Shown piece by piece: positions 1 through 10,702 of a stretch of DNA of 64,000 nucleotides. The notes under the pieces are model-generated. The model saw only the letters and a program-made list of their open reading frames with translations, was not told where the DNA came from and did no database searches. A program made the position numbers and the translations under genes. The stretch covers positions 33,541,501 through 33,605,500 of the forward strand of contig JAUMIR010000001.1 of the NCBI GenBank assembly GCA_030847615.1, written 5' to 3'. Source of the DNA: Gambelia wislizenii (lineage: Eukaryota; Chordata; Lepidosauria; Squamata; Crotaphytidae). Numbering within the stretch: position 1 is the stretch's first letter; each line of letters begins with the position of its first letter.

Positions 1-990
1 AATGTAAAAAAGGTGTGGAGAAATCATTGGTCATAACCTTGGTGTTGAAAATCAATTCTTTATCTATTTCAAAAATATTTTAGGAAACCCAAAGTTAACA
101 GATCCTGTGAAAATAAATAGCCGGTAATTTTATCTCAGTATCTAAACAAATAACTGATGGCTGATCATTTCCATCCAAGTTTAAAACAATCAAGCCCACA
201 ACCAGTAAAAAATATTATTGGTTCCCTGTCTGTTTTTGAAAAATCTCTCCTGGTCATGACTTACCAAAGATGAAATGACTTTGTTGTAATCTATTTGCTA
301 AAATGGCTGTCAATATTTTGATATCAACATTAAATAAGGATATAGGATGGTAGTTAGCGAAGCAACTATGATTGATACCGGGTTTAGGTATCAGAGTAAT
401 ATAGGCATCATTTTAATGATGAAGAGAGGAAGCTGGATTCTAAGATACGATATATTTGTAAAGTTGGAGCAGTCTTGGTGCTAACAGACTGGAGAAAGCA
501 TTGTAGTACCATTCAGTTATAAACCTATCAGGGCCAGGAAACAATCAATTTCTCTTATTTGCTATAACATTGATAAGTTCCGCTAAGAGTAAATCTTCCG
601 AAATAAATTACTGTTGTGATATACTAAGATGGGGAAGGTCAATATGAAAAGGAAAGTCTCCATATCCTGTTGCTGAATTTCATTATCGGAACTATAAAGA
701 TCCACATAAAACTTCAAAAATTGTAGATTTATAACTGTGGGTGATGTATATAAATTATTGCTTCGATCTTTGATAGCTGAAATAACATTGTGTTGCTATT
801 CATGCTTAAGGTGATAGCCAGAATCTTGTTGGGACATTCCCCATTTTCCCAATATGCTTGCTGTAAACATGTCAAAGCCAGTTCCATTTGTTGCAAGAGA
901 ATATTATTAAATTCATATTTAATGTTTTGCAATTCTTGATAACATTGTTCAGATGGAGAAACAGCAAATTGAGATAGAATCGTATAATCA
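1..990 (-). mobile_element. L1-type LINE ORF2 fragment (decayed reverse transcriptase)
   Basis: Read on the minus strand, this stretch gives a broken reverse-transcriptase frame. The upstream linker contains ELALTCLQQAYWENGECPNK, comparable to the conserved region before the L1 RT (a helix followed by a YxExGExPxKLLA-like motif). Downstream come an AYITLIPKPG-like segment and NYHPISLFNVDIKIL, matching the L1 motif NYRPISLLNVDxKIL. Stops and frameshifts interrupt it, so it is a dead copy. The element runs off the left edge of the window. On its 5' side it is cut by CR1 sequence at about 994 and seems to resume at 1723. The L1 clade call rests on these motifs. The boundary is approximate. Confidence 0.75.
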
Positions 991-993
991 TAC

Positions 994-1280
994 AGTTGGA
1001 AGGGGCCAGGTGGGCCATCAAGTCCAACCCCCTGCTCAGTGCAGGATCTGAAAGCTAAAACATCCCAAACAGAGAGCTGTCCAACCTCTTTTTGAAGACG
1101 ACCAGAGGAGACCCCACCACCTCTCAAAGCAATTGGTTCCATTGCCAAACCACTTTTACTGTCAAGAAATTCCTTCTAATGTTCAATCAAAATTACTCTA
1201 CTGTAACTTCAAATGATTAGAGCTGGTTCTATCCTCTGGGACAGCAGAAAACAGGCCTGCCTCTTCCTCTCTGTGACAAC
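994..1280 (-). mobile_element. CR1 LINE fragment, antisense
   Basis: The plus strand carries the antisense of the CR1 3' coding end: a GTTGGAAG..GGGCCATC..GTCCAACCCCCTGC block, then ACCAC..CTCTCAAAGCAATTG and the serine-rich region around GGGACAGCAGAAAACAGG. It lacks the extreme 3' tail and is more diverged than the CR1 copies at 14.2 and 27.7 kb. It abuts a CR1 piece in the opposite orientation and lies within the L1 fragment. Confidence 0.7.
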
Positions 1281-1505
1281 TACCTAAACATTAGGAAGAA
1301 CTTCCTGACGGTAAGAGCTGTTCAACAGTGGGACACATTGCCTTGGAGTATGGTGGAGTGTCCTTCCCTGGACGTTTCCAAACAGAGGCTGGATGGCCAT
1401 CTGTATGGGTTGCCCTGACTGTACATTCCTACAAGGCAGGGTGTTGGGACTAGATAGCCCTCATGGTCTCTTTCCAACTCTAGGACTCTATGAACTCTAG
1501 AAGTA
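1281..1505 (+). mobile_element. CR1 LINE 3' end, sense
   Basis: The + strand translates to the CR1 ORF2 C-terminus: a LRKNF-like start, then VRAVQQWDTLPWSMVE and a final [15 protein letters not shown] segment. It continues into a short 3' UTR with GACTAGATAGCCCTCATGG and ends near CTATGAACTCTAG. It is 5'-truncated and inverted relative to its CR1 neighbours on both sides, giving a tail-to-tail arrangement with the 1509-1722 copy. Confidence 0.75.
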
Positions 1506-1508
1506 TAT

Positions 1509-1722
1509 AGAAACATAGAATCATAGAATTGCAGAGTTGGAAGAGACCACGAGGGCCATCCAGTCCAACCCCCTGCCACGCTGGAAAACACGATCAAAGC
1601 ATCCCCGACAGATGGCCATCCAGCCTCTGTTCAAAGACCCCCAAGGAAGGGGACCCCACCACACTCCGGGAGAGTGTGTTCCACTGCCAAACAGCTCCTT
1701 TCAGCTGTTTGTTCGGTAACTT
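1509..1722 (-). mobile_element. CR1 LINE 3' end, antisense
   Basis: It begins on the + strand with the reverse complement of the CR1 tail (ATAGAATCATAGAATTGCAG), followed by AGTTGGAAGAGACCACGAGGG and the antisense C-terminal coding region up to AGTGTGTTCCACTGCCAAAC. The right end falls where L1-like sequence resumes. Confidence 0.8.
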
Positions 1723-1960
1723 CTTTTAAATTTTTTAATAAGATCTGAATATACACTTTACGTGTTTCCCACTCAATAGTGTACAAACTCGCTGATCCAT
1801 GCTGATACTCTAATGCATGTCTATACATAACAGGTGGAAGCTTCCACCTCTCCGTGATACCACATCATTGCTGTACCTAGAATATCCTTCTTTGAGTCTA
1901 ATATCTATCCCAAATTTAAGGAGTTAAGATCATTACTGAATGTGTTTTGGACATATTAGG
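1723..1960 (-). mobile_element. L1 ORF2 fragment, continuation of the 1-990 piece
   Basis: The minus strand contains WETRKVYIQILLKNLKEVTE, closely resembling the L1 ORF2 segment WETCKVYIRGILI that lies just before the linker found at 700-990. The order and strand fit one L1 copy into which the CR1 block (about 994-1722) was later inserted. The right boundary is not clear. Confidence 0.5.
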
Positions 1961-2174
1961 AAATCAACATATTTTTGTTGAGCTATTTTTTTTCATTCTG
2001 TTTATTGCAATGGTAATTTTTTCCCTTTGCATTATTTCGGGTCTTAATCAGAGTTTCCTGGAGGCACCTGAGGGAGGTATCTGGTTATTTCAGCTTAATA
2101 TTGCAATCTCATTTTCACCTCTTTGGGCACAACCTTAGATCCTTAATGCAGTACATCTCCAACCATGACAATGG

Positions 2175-2612
2175 ATCAGAGAAGTGGCATAGTAGTTCAA
2201 GTGTTGTACAAGGATTTAGGAAGACCAGAGTTCAAATTCCCACTCAGCCATGGAAATGCACCAAGGAGCCCTGGTGGTGCAATGGTTAAATGCCGGTACT
2301 GCAGCCACAATGTTGTGAGTTCAGTCCTACAGGGCTCCAAGGCTGACTCATCCTTCCATCTTTCTGTAGGTCGGTAAAGTGAGCACCCAGCTTGTTGGGA
2401 GCAATTAGCTTGCACATTGTAAACCAATTAGGGAGTATAAGCAGTATAGAAATATAAATGCTATTGCTATTGCTATTGCTATTGCTATCATATGCTCTCA
2501 ACCTTAGAGAAAGGCAATGGCTAACCTCTGAATAAATCTTGCCAAGAAAATACTATGATACGGTAGCATATATGGGAGTCGACTTAAAGGCACATTAACA
2601 GCAGCAGCCAAT
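2175..2612 (+). mobile_element. tRNA-derived SINE with Bov-B-like tail (Sauria-SINE-like), split by another SINE
   Basis: The tRNA-related head lies at about 2175-2262 (GTGGCATAGTAGTTCAAGTG as A-box region, GAGTTCAAATTCC as B box). The body resumes at 2489 with CTCTCAACCTTAGAGAAAGG, CTGAATAAATCTTGCCAAG and the tail GTCGACTTAAAGGCAC. A second, unrelated SINE (2265-2488) sits exactly between the halves, so this copy is the older of the two. Confidence 0.8.
2265..2488 (+). mobile_element. tRNA-derived SINE, 'GGAGCCCTGG' type, nested
   Basis: The head is GGAGCCCTGGTGGTGCAATG with A box TGGTGCAATGG and B box GTGAGTTCAGTCC. The body has CAAGGCTGACTCATCCTTCC and GTAGGTCGGTAAAGTGAGCA, and the tail is a (CTATTG)n run. 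It is full-length in organisation and inserted into the SINE that spans 2175-2612. Confidence 0.85.
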
Positions 2613-3285
2613 ACCACCCCTTCAAAAGTCATGCAAATTCCATACTTTCCTCCTAAAAAAACTTGGCCTTCTTTTCTCCCATTTTTGCATGAAACTAAAG
2701 TCTCATGAATGAGGGGAGGGATTTTGCTCATCACTCTGTAACACTTAGGAGGTGGGCTGAATAGTTTTGGGGCATCCAACAAAATTGTTCCCTCAGTTCT
2801 TAAATCTATATTGCCTGATCACTTTCAAGCAATGTCCAAACTGTCTGTGCATTATGCAGGTAACATCTATGTACCCAGTGGCCAGTCAGTTGCTTATAGG
2901 ACTCCCACCAACAACCAAATCTCTGATGTTCCCTAGTGATTTTTATACAGACATATGGCATCTGATACTGGAAGTGATGTGTAGCCTTCCTGGCTAAGTA
3001 GCCATTGATGACCCCGTCTTCGATGTATTTATCTGTCCTCCTTTAAGGCTGTGTCTGTGTTGTCAGCAGTAGTTACATCATGCAGCTGTGAATCCCAAAA
3101 TTTTAACCTTATGCTATATAAATATGCATCCCCTTTTTCTGTTTTGAATCTTCCAACATTCACCTTCAGTGGGTTCTTGTCAGGATCAGTCCCTAAAAGT
3201 GACCACACTGCCAAGAGTTCTGTCTGTATCAAATTATTGTGTGCTTTCATGTTTGACTGTTTAATGTTTTGCATTCTTTAACAAG
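2613..3285. other. Intronic sequence, nothing recognised
   Basis: Short open frames on both strands have no recognisable domain, splice context or codon bias. I see no repeat family with confidence. Confidence 0.5.
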
Positions 3286-3610
3286 TTGGTGTACTGAGAT
3301 GAGAAAGGGAGGATGGTGTCTGGAAACAGGCTGGCTAGCCTTGCACCACCTGCAGGGACTGTGGGAAACAGTGGGCGGAGCCCAGGCTGGATGAGAACAA
3401 GGAATGTGGATGATGGGTGACCAATGGGAAAATTGCCTGCCAGATTTGGCTAATTGTAAATACTTTTTATTTTACTGCTTTTCCTACGAACGTCATTCGA
3501 AGCAACAATTTTTTATAGTTTGCTCTTTAGACTACTGTAGCAATAAAGCTTTCTATTTAACTCTGAAGCTGCTGGTTACTGAGTCTGAAGAAGCTAGTAC
3601 ATGACAGTTC
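3286..3610 (+). other. Possible solo-LTR-like segment
   Basis: The block has GGGCGGAGCCC, GACCAATGGG (CCAAT-box-like), an AT-rich TATA-like stretch near 3458 and an AATAAA signal near 3542, followed by an ACATGACA end. That order resembles an LTR. No matching target-site duplication or clear terminal TG..CA pair was found, so this is only a suggestion. Confidence 0.2.
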
Positions 3611-4425
3611 TACTATGTTTGAACTTAAAAATTCCATTCTTACCATAATTTTCTTTTTACTGCTCTGCTCTTCTAATAGATTTTAAATACATGCTCATTA
3701 TTGCATTTTAAATTATTTTAATATTACTTTACATTGTCCTGCAAATAGTAACATTGAAGGGAGTTAGAGAAATTTCTAAGCTAACAAAGAAACACAGATA
3801 AACAAGTATCTTGTACAACAGCCTGCTATTATAGGTTCTTTTCTTAATCACGGAAGACTTTACAAGTCAATTTGATTTTTAAATGAATATAGAATGGATT
3901 CTAGTGGTTTCATATGGTTTTGGTTTGTTCTTTCTGTGATTCATTTATACAATATTTGGTGAAAAAAGAGAATCACAGAAGAATTTAATACGTGCGGTAC
4001 AGTTTGGGAGTAAACACAGTTGAGGTTTTAGTTATGTATTTAAATTGTCATTGCCTACAGCAATAGTTGCAGTTATTAATTTGTGATTATGGTAGTAAAA
4101 AGGTTAATCCAATATACTGCTTAACAGCTGAATTCCTTATTGCAGTGTGGTTTATTATTTTTACTTCTTTACCTTCAAAAAATAGTTACATTTATTTGAG
4201 TGCAGGGGCATCACATTTCACAACACTCATGCACTTTTTTTTTTACAAAAGCACCACATTTACTCCACCTGTGAATGAATACATAATTATTATTTTCAGA
4301 TATTGGAGCATGCCGTATTTCATAAGCTCTGATTTCTATAGAAATTTTTAGGGACTAACAGAAGTTTAGGAGACATGCCTCAGAGCAGCAGTTTTAGAAG
4401 TGAGTTCAGCAGGAAGATAGTCCAG
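3611..4425. other. AT-rich intronic sequence, nothing recognised
   Basis: AT-rich DNA without recognised coding or repeat signatures. Confidence 0.5.
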
Positions 4426-4540
4426 ACAATCTTTATTTGTTAAATTTATTTTTATGCCACTTTTCATTTTTTTTAAAAAAAGTCTCAAAGTAGCTTACAA
4501 TATTACACTGTTAACTTAGAAAACGTAATATAAATAAATG
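4426..4540 (-). mobile_element. LINE 3'-end-like repeat (L2/CR1-type tail), antisense
   Basis: It contains TTTATTTTTATGCCACTTTT..AGTCTCAAAGTAGCTTACAA, a diverged version of the motif 'atttat-ccCGCCtttctcc..ggcagCTTACAA' that recurs in this window (8512, 13110, 35280, 43634, 56070, 62893). The family call is inferred from that recurrence. Confidence 0.4.
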
Positions 4541-5369
4541 ATAAGACACCAATAAAACAGTGAGAAATTCTTGTCTATTTGAAAATGAAACAATGCTCCA
4601 CATACATTACAGAGATCTGTCTCCCTTTTGTTCTTGCATGGAGACAGCAAGGAGTCAGATTACACTATACGAGGGTGGCATTCCAATATTGTGTCAAGTA
4701 ACTGCTGGAAAAACTGTTCTCGCCACAGTAGATGGATCAGAGGTATTATCAAAGAAAATGATTCCATAGAAAATAGATATCTGTTGATATGCTTTATGAA
4801 GAATAGGTAGTCCTTTTAAACTATCAGTTCAACAGAGATCATACCAGAATATTGTGATGATCTGAAAAACTACAGTTGTCTTAGCAGTTCTATGCAATCA
4901 GGACATTGACCTGATTGTGGTAGAAATATACTGTATGAAAAGAATTCTTTGTACTCTATAGATCTGCTGTTGTTGTTGTTATAAAATTTAGATATTTTCC
5001 TCATATCACTTACCACCATTCGTGAAGTGGTATCATTGACTATAACATCAAATAAGCAATAATCTTTTCAACAGAAAACTTTTCCTCCAAAAAGGTATGA
5101 GATAGGCAACAAAGAAAAACACATCCCTTTTGTTATATTTCCATCTAACATTGCCTTCTACCTGGCTATTAGGGAAAGCTATCCATTGTTAGACAGCTCT
5201 GAACATCTTGCTAAAGCAATTGGCAGACTTCCTGTTACAGATTTTCTATCACATTCTAGATCGACACATATTATTTGTAAGAGGTATTATTAAATCACCA
5301 ACCAACAATCTTGGATCACATCTTTGTGGATCCAAGCACTGCACCAGCCTGTTGTTTATGACAACAAGA
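4541..5369. other. Intronic sequence, nothing recognised
   Basis: Only short frames without domain or splice support; a short (TTG)n run lies near 4970. Confidence 0.5.
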
Positions 5370-5646
5370 CAAGTCCTGGTGGCGCAGTGGTTAAATGCCA
5401 GTACTGCAAGTCACCACGTTGCAAGTTCAATCCCAGAGGGCTCCAAGGTTCACTCAGCCTTCCATCCTTTCGTAGGTTGGTAAAATGAGTACCCAGCTTG
5501 TTGGGGCAATTAGCTAACACACATTGGAAACTGCTTAATGCAGGGTAGATGGGTAAATTGCTATTGCTTAAAACAATTTGTAAGCCGCTCTGATAGCCCT
5601 GTGGCTGAAGAGCGGGGTATAAATAATAAATAAAAATACAAATAAA
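5370..5646 (+). mobile_element. tRNA-derived SINE, 'GGAGCCCTGG' type, long-tail form
   Basis: Head GTCCTGGTGGCGCAGTGGTT (A box), with B box GCAAGTTCAATCCC. The body has GGCTCCAAGGTTCACTCAGC and GTAGGTTGGTAAAATGAGTA. A second domain follows, TTGTAAGCCGCTCTGATAGC..GCTGAAGAGCGGGGTATAAA, ending in an (AATA)n tail. This tail domain resembles the 3' end of the L2-like LINE repeats of the window. Near-full-length copy. Confidence 0.85.
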
Positions 5647-6334
5647 TTCTGTCAAGAGCACTATGACTGACAGGACTATTTCTGTCAAATAAAACATTAT
5701 GTGCAGGTCATACAATGTAATGTATTTCAGTGAATGCAAATGCCCAAGGATGTAACATCAGTATGCAAGGAAATACAATAATTGGTTGCATTTCCTAAAA
5801 TGCACACATTTTAGGAATCACTAATCTGCCATTTTAATGGGAAAAAATTAAAACATCAGTTGCAAAGCACTTCAGATTAAAAAAAAAAAGCACACATCCT
5901 ACGTGTTAGTTATTGCAGTAGAGAGGCCACCAGATCCAAGAAGACTAGAAACAGAAGAAAAGCTTCTGGATATATATCATAGATTGGATACCTAAGCACA
6001 AACATGGGAAGCTTTATTCAGCCAGAGGGATGAATTTAATATAATAGCACAGACATTCTCAGCAGCCGTATTCCAGTGGGAGGCAAGTCCAAAGGCAGAA
6101 GAGTGGGACAAAAGGTACCACTATATTTTAGCTTAAAGCTCTGATCTGACTAAGGCTTAGGAGAGACATCTAACCTTTTAGGATGGGGAGTGGGAACCCT
6201 GCACAAGTCAGGAAAACACTGAAAAACGCCTATCATGAGGAATAGCCATCTGAGGAAGCCCAGAGGGCTGGAGAGGGGCCTAAGGAGAGTGGATACATCA
6301 CAAAGTTCTAAGATTCCCCACTCCTCCCTAAACA
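5647..6334. other. Intronic sequence, nothing recognised
   Basis: No coding or repeat signature recognised, apart from a short poly-A run near 5880. Confidence 0.5.
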
Positions 6335-6342
6335 TCCTATGA

Positions 6343-6480
6343 CAATGGTTCTCAACCTGTGGGTCCCCAGATGTTATTGGCCTACAGTTCCCAGAAACTC
6401 CAGACAGCAAAGCCAGTAGTGAGGGAGTCTGTGAACTATAGTCCAACAACATCTGGAGACCCACAGGTTGAGAACCACTG
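6343..6480. mobile_element. hAT-type palindromic MITE with 8-bp target duplication
   Basis: A 138-bp element starts CAATGGTTCTCAACCTGTGG and ends with the reverse complement CAGGTTGAGAACCACTG. The TIR motif CAGTGGTTCTCAA is characteristic of hAT (Charlie-like) elements. It is flanked by a perfect direct repeat TCCTATGA at 6335-6342 and 6481-6488, the 8-bp length expected for hAT. The two halves pair almost throughout. No transposase is encoded, so it is non-autonomous. Confidence 0.9.
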
Positions 6481-6490
6481 TCCTATGACC

Positions 6491-6762
6491 TCAACCCTGG
6501 TGGTGCAGTGGTTAAATGCCAGTACTGCAAGTCACCACGTTGCAAGTTCGATTCCAGTGGGCTCCAAGGTTCACTCAGCCTTCCATCCTTTCGTAGGTCG
6601 GTAAAATGAGTACCCAGCTTGTGGGGGCATTTAGCTAACACACATTGGAAACTGTTTAATGCAGTGTAGATGTGTAAATAGCTATTGCTTAAAACAATTT
6701 GTAAGCCGCTCTGATAGCCTTGAGGCTGAAGAGTGGGGTATAAATAAATAAATAAACCTGGA
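6491..6762 (+). mobile_element. tRNA-derived SINE, 'GGAGCCCTGG' type, long-tail form
   Basis: Same family as 5370-5646 and very similar to it: CCCTGGTGGTGCAGTGG A box, GCAAGTTCGATTCC B box, GTAGGTCGGTAAAATGAGTA, then AAGCCGCTCTGATAGCC and an (AAAT)n tail. It lies ten bases beyond the hAT MITE, so the pair forms a small repeat cluster. Confidence 0.85.
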
Positions 6763-8450
6763 AGGTAATACCTAATGTCAACTTATCCACAGCAAATGCC
6801 AATCCTCTTTGTCCTGCAACTGCACCTTGTCTACAATACCCTTTGATTCATATTAGCTGAAGAACGTAGGAGCCTAAACATTTTCTTGAGGAATTTTAAT
6901 ATTTCTGTTGTGTTAGTCACTCTAATAAATACCCCCTAAACACACCCATCTGTATGTACTTTTAAAAGTGGCTCGCTGTACAGAAGACAAGCTAGGTGAA
7001 TGTTGGATCATAGTCAAAATGTTCCTAAATGCTGTTGGCATGGCTCCCTCAGGATCTTTGGCCAGGATCTTTGGCGGGCCCCCCACCTACTGCTAAGGTT
7101 AAGAGCAGTGGGATGCTCTACAGGATTTAGGATGGAAATTAAAATAAGTCAGTTTAAATGATGACACCAAAGTAATATTTACTTTTTTGAAAACTAAATG
7201 GATTTATATAATAAAAACTTACAATAATATCACACTGGGCCCCCCTCCTAATTCCGGGCCCCCGGGCTAGAGCCCTGTCAGCCTCCCCCCTTGTGGGGGC
7301 CATGGCTGTTAGTAGTTTTGCATTGCTATATAATATAGCATGTAATTCTGAGATGCTATCTTCATTGTGATATTTCTGTTATTTCTCTTGATTTCCCCCA
7401 GAAATGGATTCTTATTAATGCATTATTCTATGACTTAGCAAAGCAGTGTTGCTTGTCATACAATAATATGTTTGTACTTGTTTCTTTTCTTTTTTTGAGC
7501 AAAGCATGCAAAGCATGTTATACAAAGTATGCATTTCTCTCTTGTTTTAAAAATTCTTTTTCTATTGATTCTATCATCCTAATATTTTTAGCAAATTGTT
7601 CCCCTCCCTGTCTACAACACTTTGACATAGAAATGAATATCTTGGTTTATTACATAGATTATTATCTTTGACCCTTATTTTTGGATCACCAACATAAATA
7701 TACACTTTTTTCTGTGTCACTCATTGTCTAAAATTTCATCTTTGTTCTGCTTTCCATTACATACCATGAATTATATGAAATTAAATTAATCACTACTCTA
7801 AACAGAAATTAAATGTGCCCTAATCCAGAGTTACGTTGTTTGCTTTTACAACTGAAAGTCATAAGTAATTAATTTTCCTTGGAAAATTAATTCACTTACC
7901 ATTCCCAGTAGCATCATATGTTGACACAGGGTTATAGATAGTTTAATGTTTTTTCTTCAGCAAGTTGGCCTCAACTTTGGAAGACCTTAAATCAAAACAA
8001 ATTCAAATTTACTGAACTGCATACATTCAAGGTTATTTAAGATGAATGTTGTCTTTGGTACTGTCATCCAGATGATGATTCTGAAATGATATTCAAACTT
8101 GCAAGATCTTGTGTTTACGGACAGTGCCAATCTCTTCTTCTTTGTTTTGTTTTATATTTCCGCCAACATTAAGTTCAACCAAGGTTGGCTACTACAAGAC
8201 TAAACAAGGAGAATAACTAAAATCCAACAATCCCAAGGACTTTTCAGAAGTGTGGTAAAATTTGAATTGTTTGGCTTGGCTACCTGGGGATAGTGGTAGA
8301 GAGAATGGTTTTCCCTGCCAGTTGTTGTGGAAGGACATTGTACCAAGGACTTCTTCCATCAAAGGAAGACTTTTTTCCATTGGATTTAGGTTGCTGTGCT
8401 TTGATTTTCAAAAACAGTTTCCATGCTATACCGTTATAGTGGACTATGGC
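6763..8450. other. Intronic sequence, nothing recognised
   Basis: Mostly AT-rich. A C-rich patch at about 7060-7305 (GGGCCCCCC.. and CCCCCGGGC motifs) may be repeat-derived, but I could not assign it. Confidence 0.45.
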
Positions 8451-8451
8451 C

Positions 8452-8515
8452 TAAATAATAATAATAATAGTAATAATAATAATAAATAATAATAAATAAT
8501 AAATAATAATACAAT
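8452..8515. repeat. (AAT)n microsatellite
   Basis: An interrupted AATAATAAT run. It probably grew from the A-rich tail of the adjoining antisense LINE end. Confidence 0.9.
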
Positions 8516-8640
8516 TTATTTATATCCCGCCCCTCTGCGAACAATCGGGGCAGCTTACAACAGTAAAATAATACATAATATAAAACAACTCAAAATCCCT
8601 TCCCCCCCCCCTTAAAACATTATTAAATCAATAAAGCCAA
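8512..8640 (-). mobile_element. LINE 3'-end repeat (L2-like), antisense
   Basis: TTTATTTATATCCCGCCCCT followed by CGGGGCAGCTTACAAC is a clear copy of the recurrent LINE-end motif of this window, read from tail inward. It is followed by an AT-rich UTR and a poly-C run near 8605. Confidence 0.55.
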
Positions 8641-8751
8641 TTGTTAGTTCCAGTTAGAGTACATCCATAGAGTCATATGCTGAGCGCTAAGTCAACACAC
8701 ATGTAAATCCCATTAATCCAAGGGGGTCTACTCTAGTTGGGACTAGTAACC
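8641..8751. mobile_element. Palindromic ~110-bp MITE-like repeat, copy 1
   Basis: The left arm TTGTTAGTTCCAGTTAGAGT mirrors the right arm CTACTCTAGTTGGGACTAGT. The centre holds AAGTCAACACACATGTAAAT. Two further copies lie at 29674-29782 and 51885-51994. The palindromic layout and dispersion suggest a MITE. No coding capacity. Confidence 0.65.
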
Positions 8752-10665
8752 AAATTAAGTCCATAAATTCAGATTGACCAATAAGAGATTTCTATATAAA
8801 TAAATGCATAAGCTCACATGTGACTTTACTATAGCATGGAGCTGGGCAATTGTGGTGTGTCCAGAGTCCTCTTTTTTTTTTCCTTTTTTTTTTTTGCTCC
8901 CAGAGCAGAAAAGGACAGACCACCAAAAATACATGTTTTTGCATTAGAATTACAACATGGTCAGGACAATCCTGGGAGGAGATCTGATGGATGAATTGCC
9001 ATGTTTGTGCAAGAGGATGTAGCACCCCCCTTTTCCTAGTCATCTTTGCACTTTTTTCACATTCCTCATCCTGTCGGTACTGATGAAACATAAAAATGTA
9101 TGCCAGCTCCAGGGCTGATGTATTTATGCTCCCTCCCCGCCCGCTCCATTCCACAGCAGATTCTAAGCCTCCCATGTTATGTCCCTGGCACGTCTCTTTT
9201 ACTGCTGTTGGGAGTATCAGTGGTGAAATTTTCTATAGCATCATAAGGAGGCTTTCAAGAATTGATCCCATTCTCTATCTATGGATTTCCTCCCCCATGG
9301 GAAGGAAAGGAGATTGGCTATGTATCCTTTGGCTCCAGGATGCCCCACCTGATTATTTGGATAGATTTTTTTTCTTTAGTAGAGGAGGGTTGAATCTGCT
9401 TATTTTTAAAAAAGTATTATTGTTGTTTTAAAAACTGGAGATGGCAAGCCGCCAGCCTACAAAGAGGATTTTCTCTTTCCCTACATGTTGGAAGAGGTAC
9501 TTATTATCTTCCAAAATCATGAGTTCCACAGCTCAAGAGTGGACCATGTCCCCAATGCACATACCTGGTATGTATACACATGTAACTAGCTGCATACATC
9601 TGGTTGTGGGGAGTGTTTAACAAATGTGGTGCACACACAGCAGATTTGTACACATAGGTCTCACTCAGAGCCACATATAACTTGAGGAACAAATAGTTCA
9701 AGTACATGCGTTGCTCTGAAACACACATACATTCATATGTATCACAGAAGAGAAAATGTCTTGGTTGGTATATGTACCTCTTAGCATGTGAGATATTATG
9801 CTGATTCCCATAGGTGTAACTAATGACTTTTTTAAAAAGTCACTGAAAGATTGGGGAAACTACTATTTGCCAAATAAGAATGTGAAGGTGTTGTTGGAAG
9901 GCTGTATGGTGAAGAAAAAAAGGGGTATAAAGCTTGACTGCTGTTGTATTGTTGGACCTTGAGTGTAAAGACAGATATATTTGGGAAATAAGAAACAAGA
10001 GAGATCAGAAGCTATAATTACGTAATTCAGAAGGGGACCCAAATGACTTCACTTGTGGATTGGTTACCAGGAAAAGCAAGCACCTCCCTTCTCTTTCCAC
10101 ATCTATATTTCATTCACTCATTCTTCTACACGTTCTCACCCTGTCTACACCCAGTGTGCTTTGTTTTGCTGTCTGCTTATACCTTTGGCTTTGGTGTCAT
10201 TTGAGCAGAAGCTGAGATGCTTGGCTGTAGAATGCACCAAGAAGGGTGTTGAGGGAACTCCCTTGTGTTTTCTGTCAGATTCTCCTCCGCAGCCTCTTGT
10301 GGCTGTTCAGTAGCAATTCTTTGAGCAAATCAATGTAGGCATTACTGTGAGGAAATGGGTCAGAGGGTCATTGCCCTAGTAGTGGGTGCTTTCCAGTTGC
10401 AGTCAACTGGTGGCAAAGCAAAACCAGCAATTTCAGCAGTAAATCAGTGCTGGGGTGGATTTGCAAAGTGCAAGTACCACAGTAGTCAGGAGAGGCTCGT
10501 GGGTGTTGTCTGTGAGATATCAATATCAATATTCTGTGCAATTTTATGCATGTTTACTCGGGGTAGTGTTGTCAGTTTTTCAAAATAGCACTTGACAGTT
10601 GAAACTCATGCTATGTGAGGTTGATAATGAGGAAGTAGCTATTAGGAAGCTCTACCTAAATACCA
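8752..10665. other. Intronic sequence, nothing recognised
   Basis: It contains T-rich runs (8870-8895) and open frames of up to 127 codons that overlap on both strands and match nothing I know. No splice-supported exon is visible. Confidence 0.5.
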
Positions 10666-10667
10666 AA

Positions 10668-10702
10668 TCATAGAATCATAGAATTGCAGAGTTGGAAGAG
10701 AC
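10668..10702 (-). mobile_element. CR1 3' tail remnant
   Basis: A short match to the antisense CR1 end: ATCATAGAATCATAGAATTG then CAGAGTTGGAAGAGAC. After that the sequence becomes unrelated, so only about 35 bp remain. Confidence 0.65.

Noticed and set aside
1947..2138. A small membrane-protein gene (hydrophobic 63-codon frame)
   Set aside because: The hydrophobicity follows from the T-rich sequence; it adjoins a decayed L1 fragment and has no support.
3286..3610. A definite solo LTR
   Set aside because: Promoter-like and polyadenylation motifs are present, but no target duplication or matching terminal dinucleotides were found; kept only as a low-confidence feature.
8452..8515. A CRISPR-like or structured tandem array
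   Set aside because: Simple (AAT)n microsatellite at a LINE tail. No regularly spaced repeat-spacer units exist anywhere in the window, and the DNA is vertebrate.
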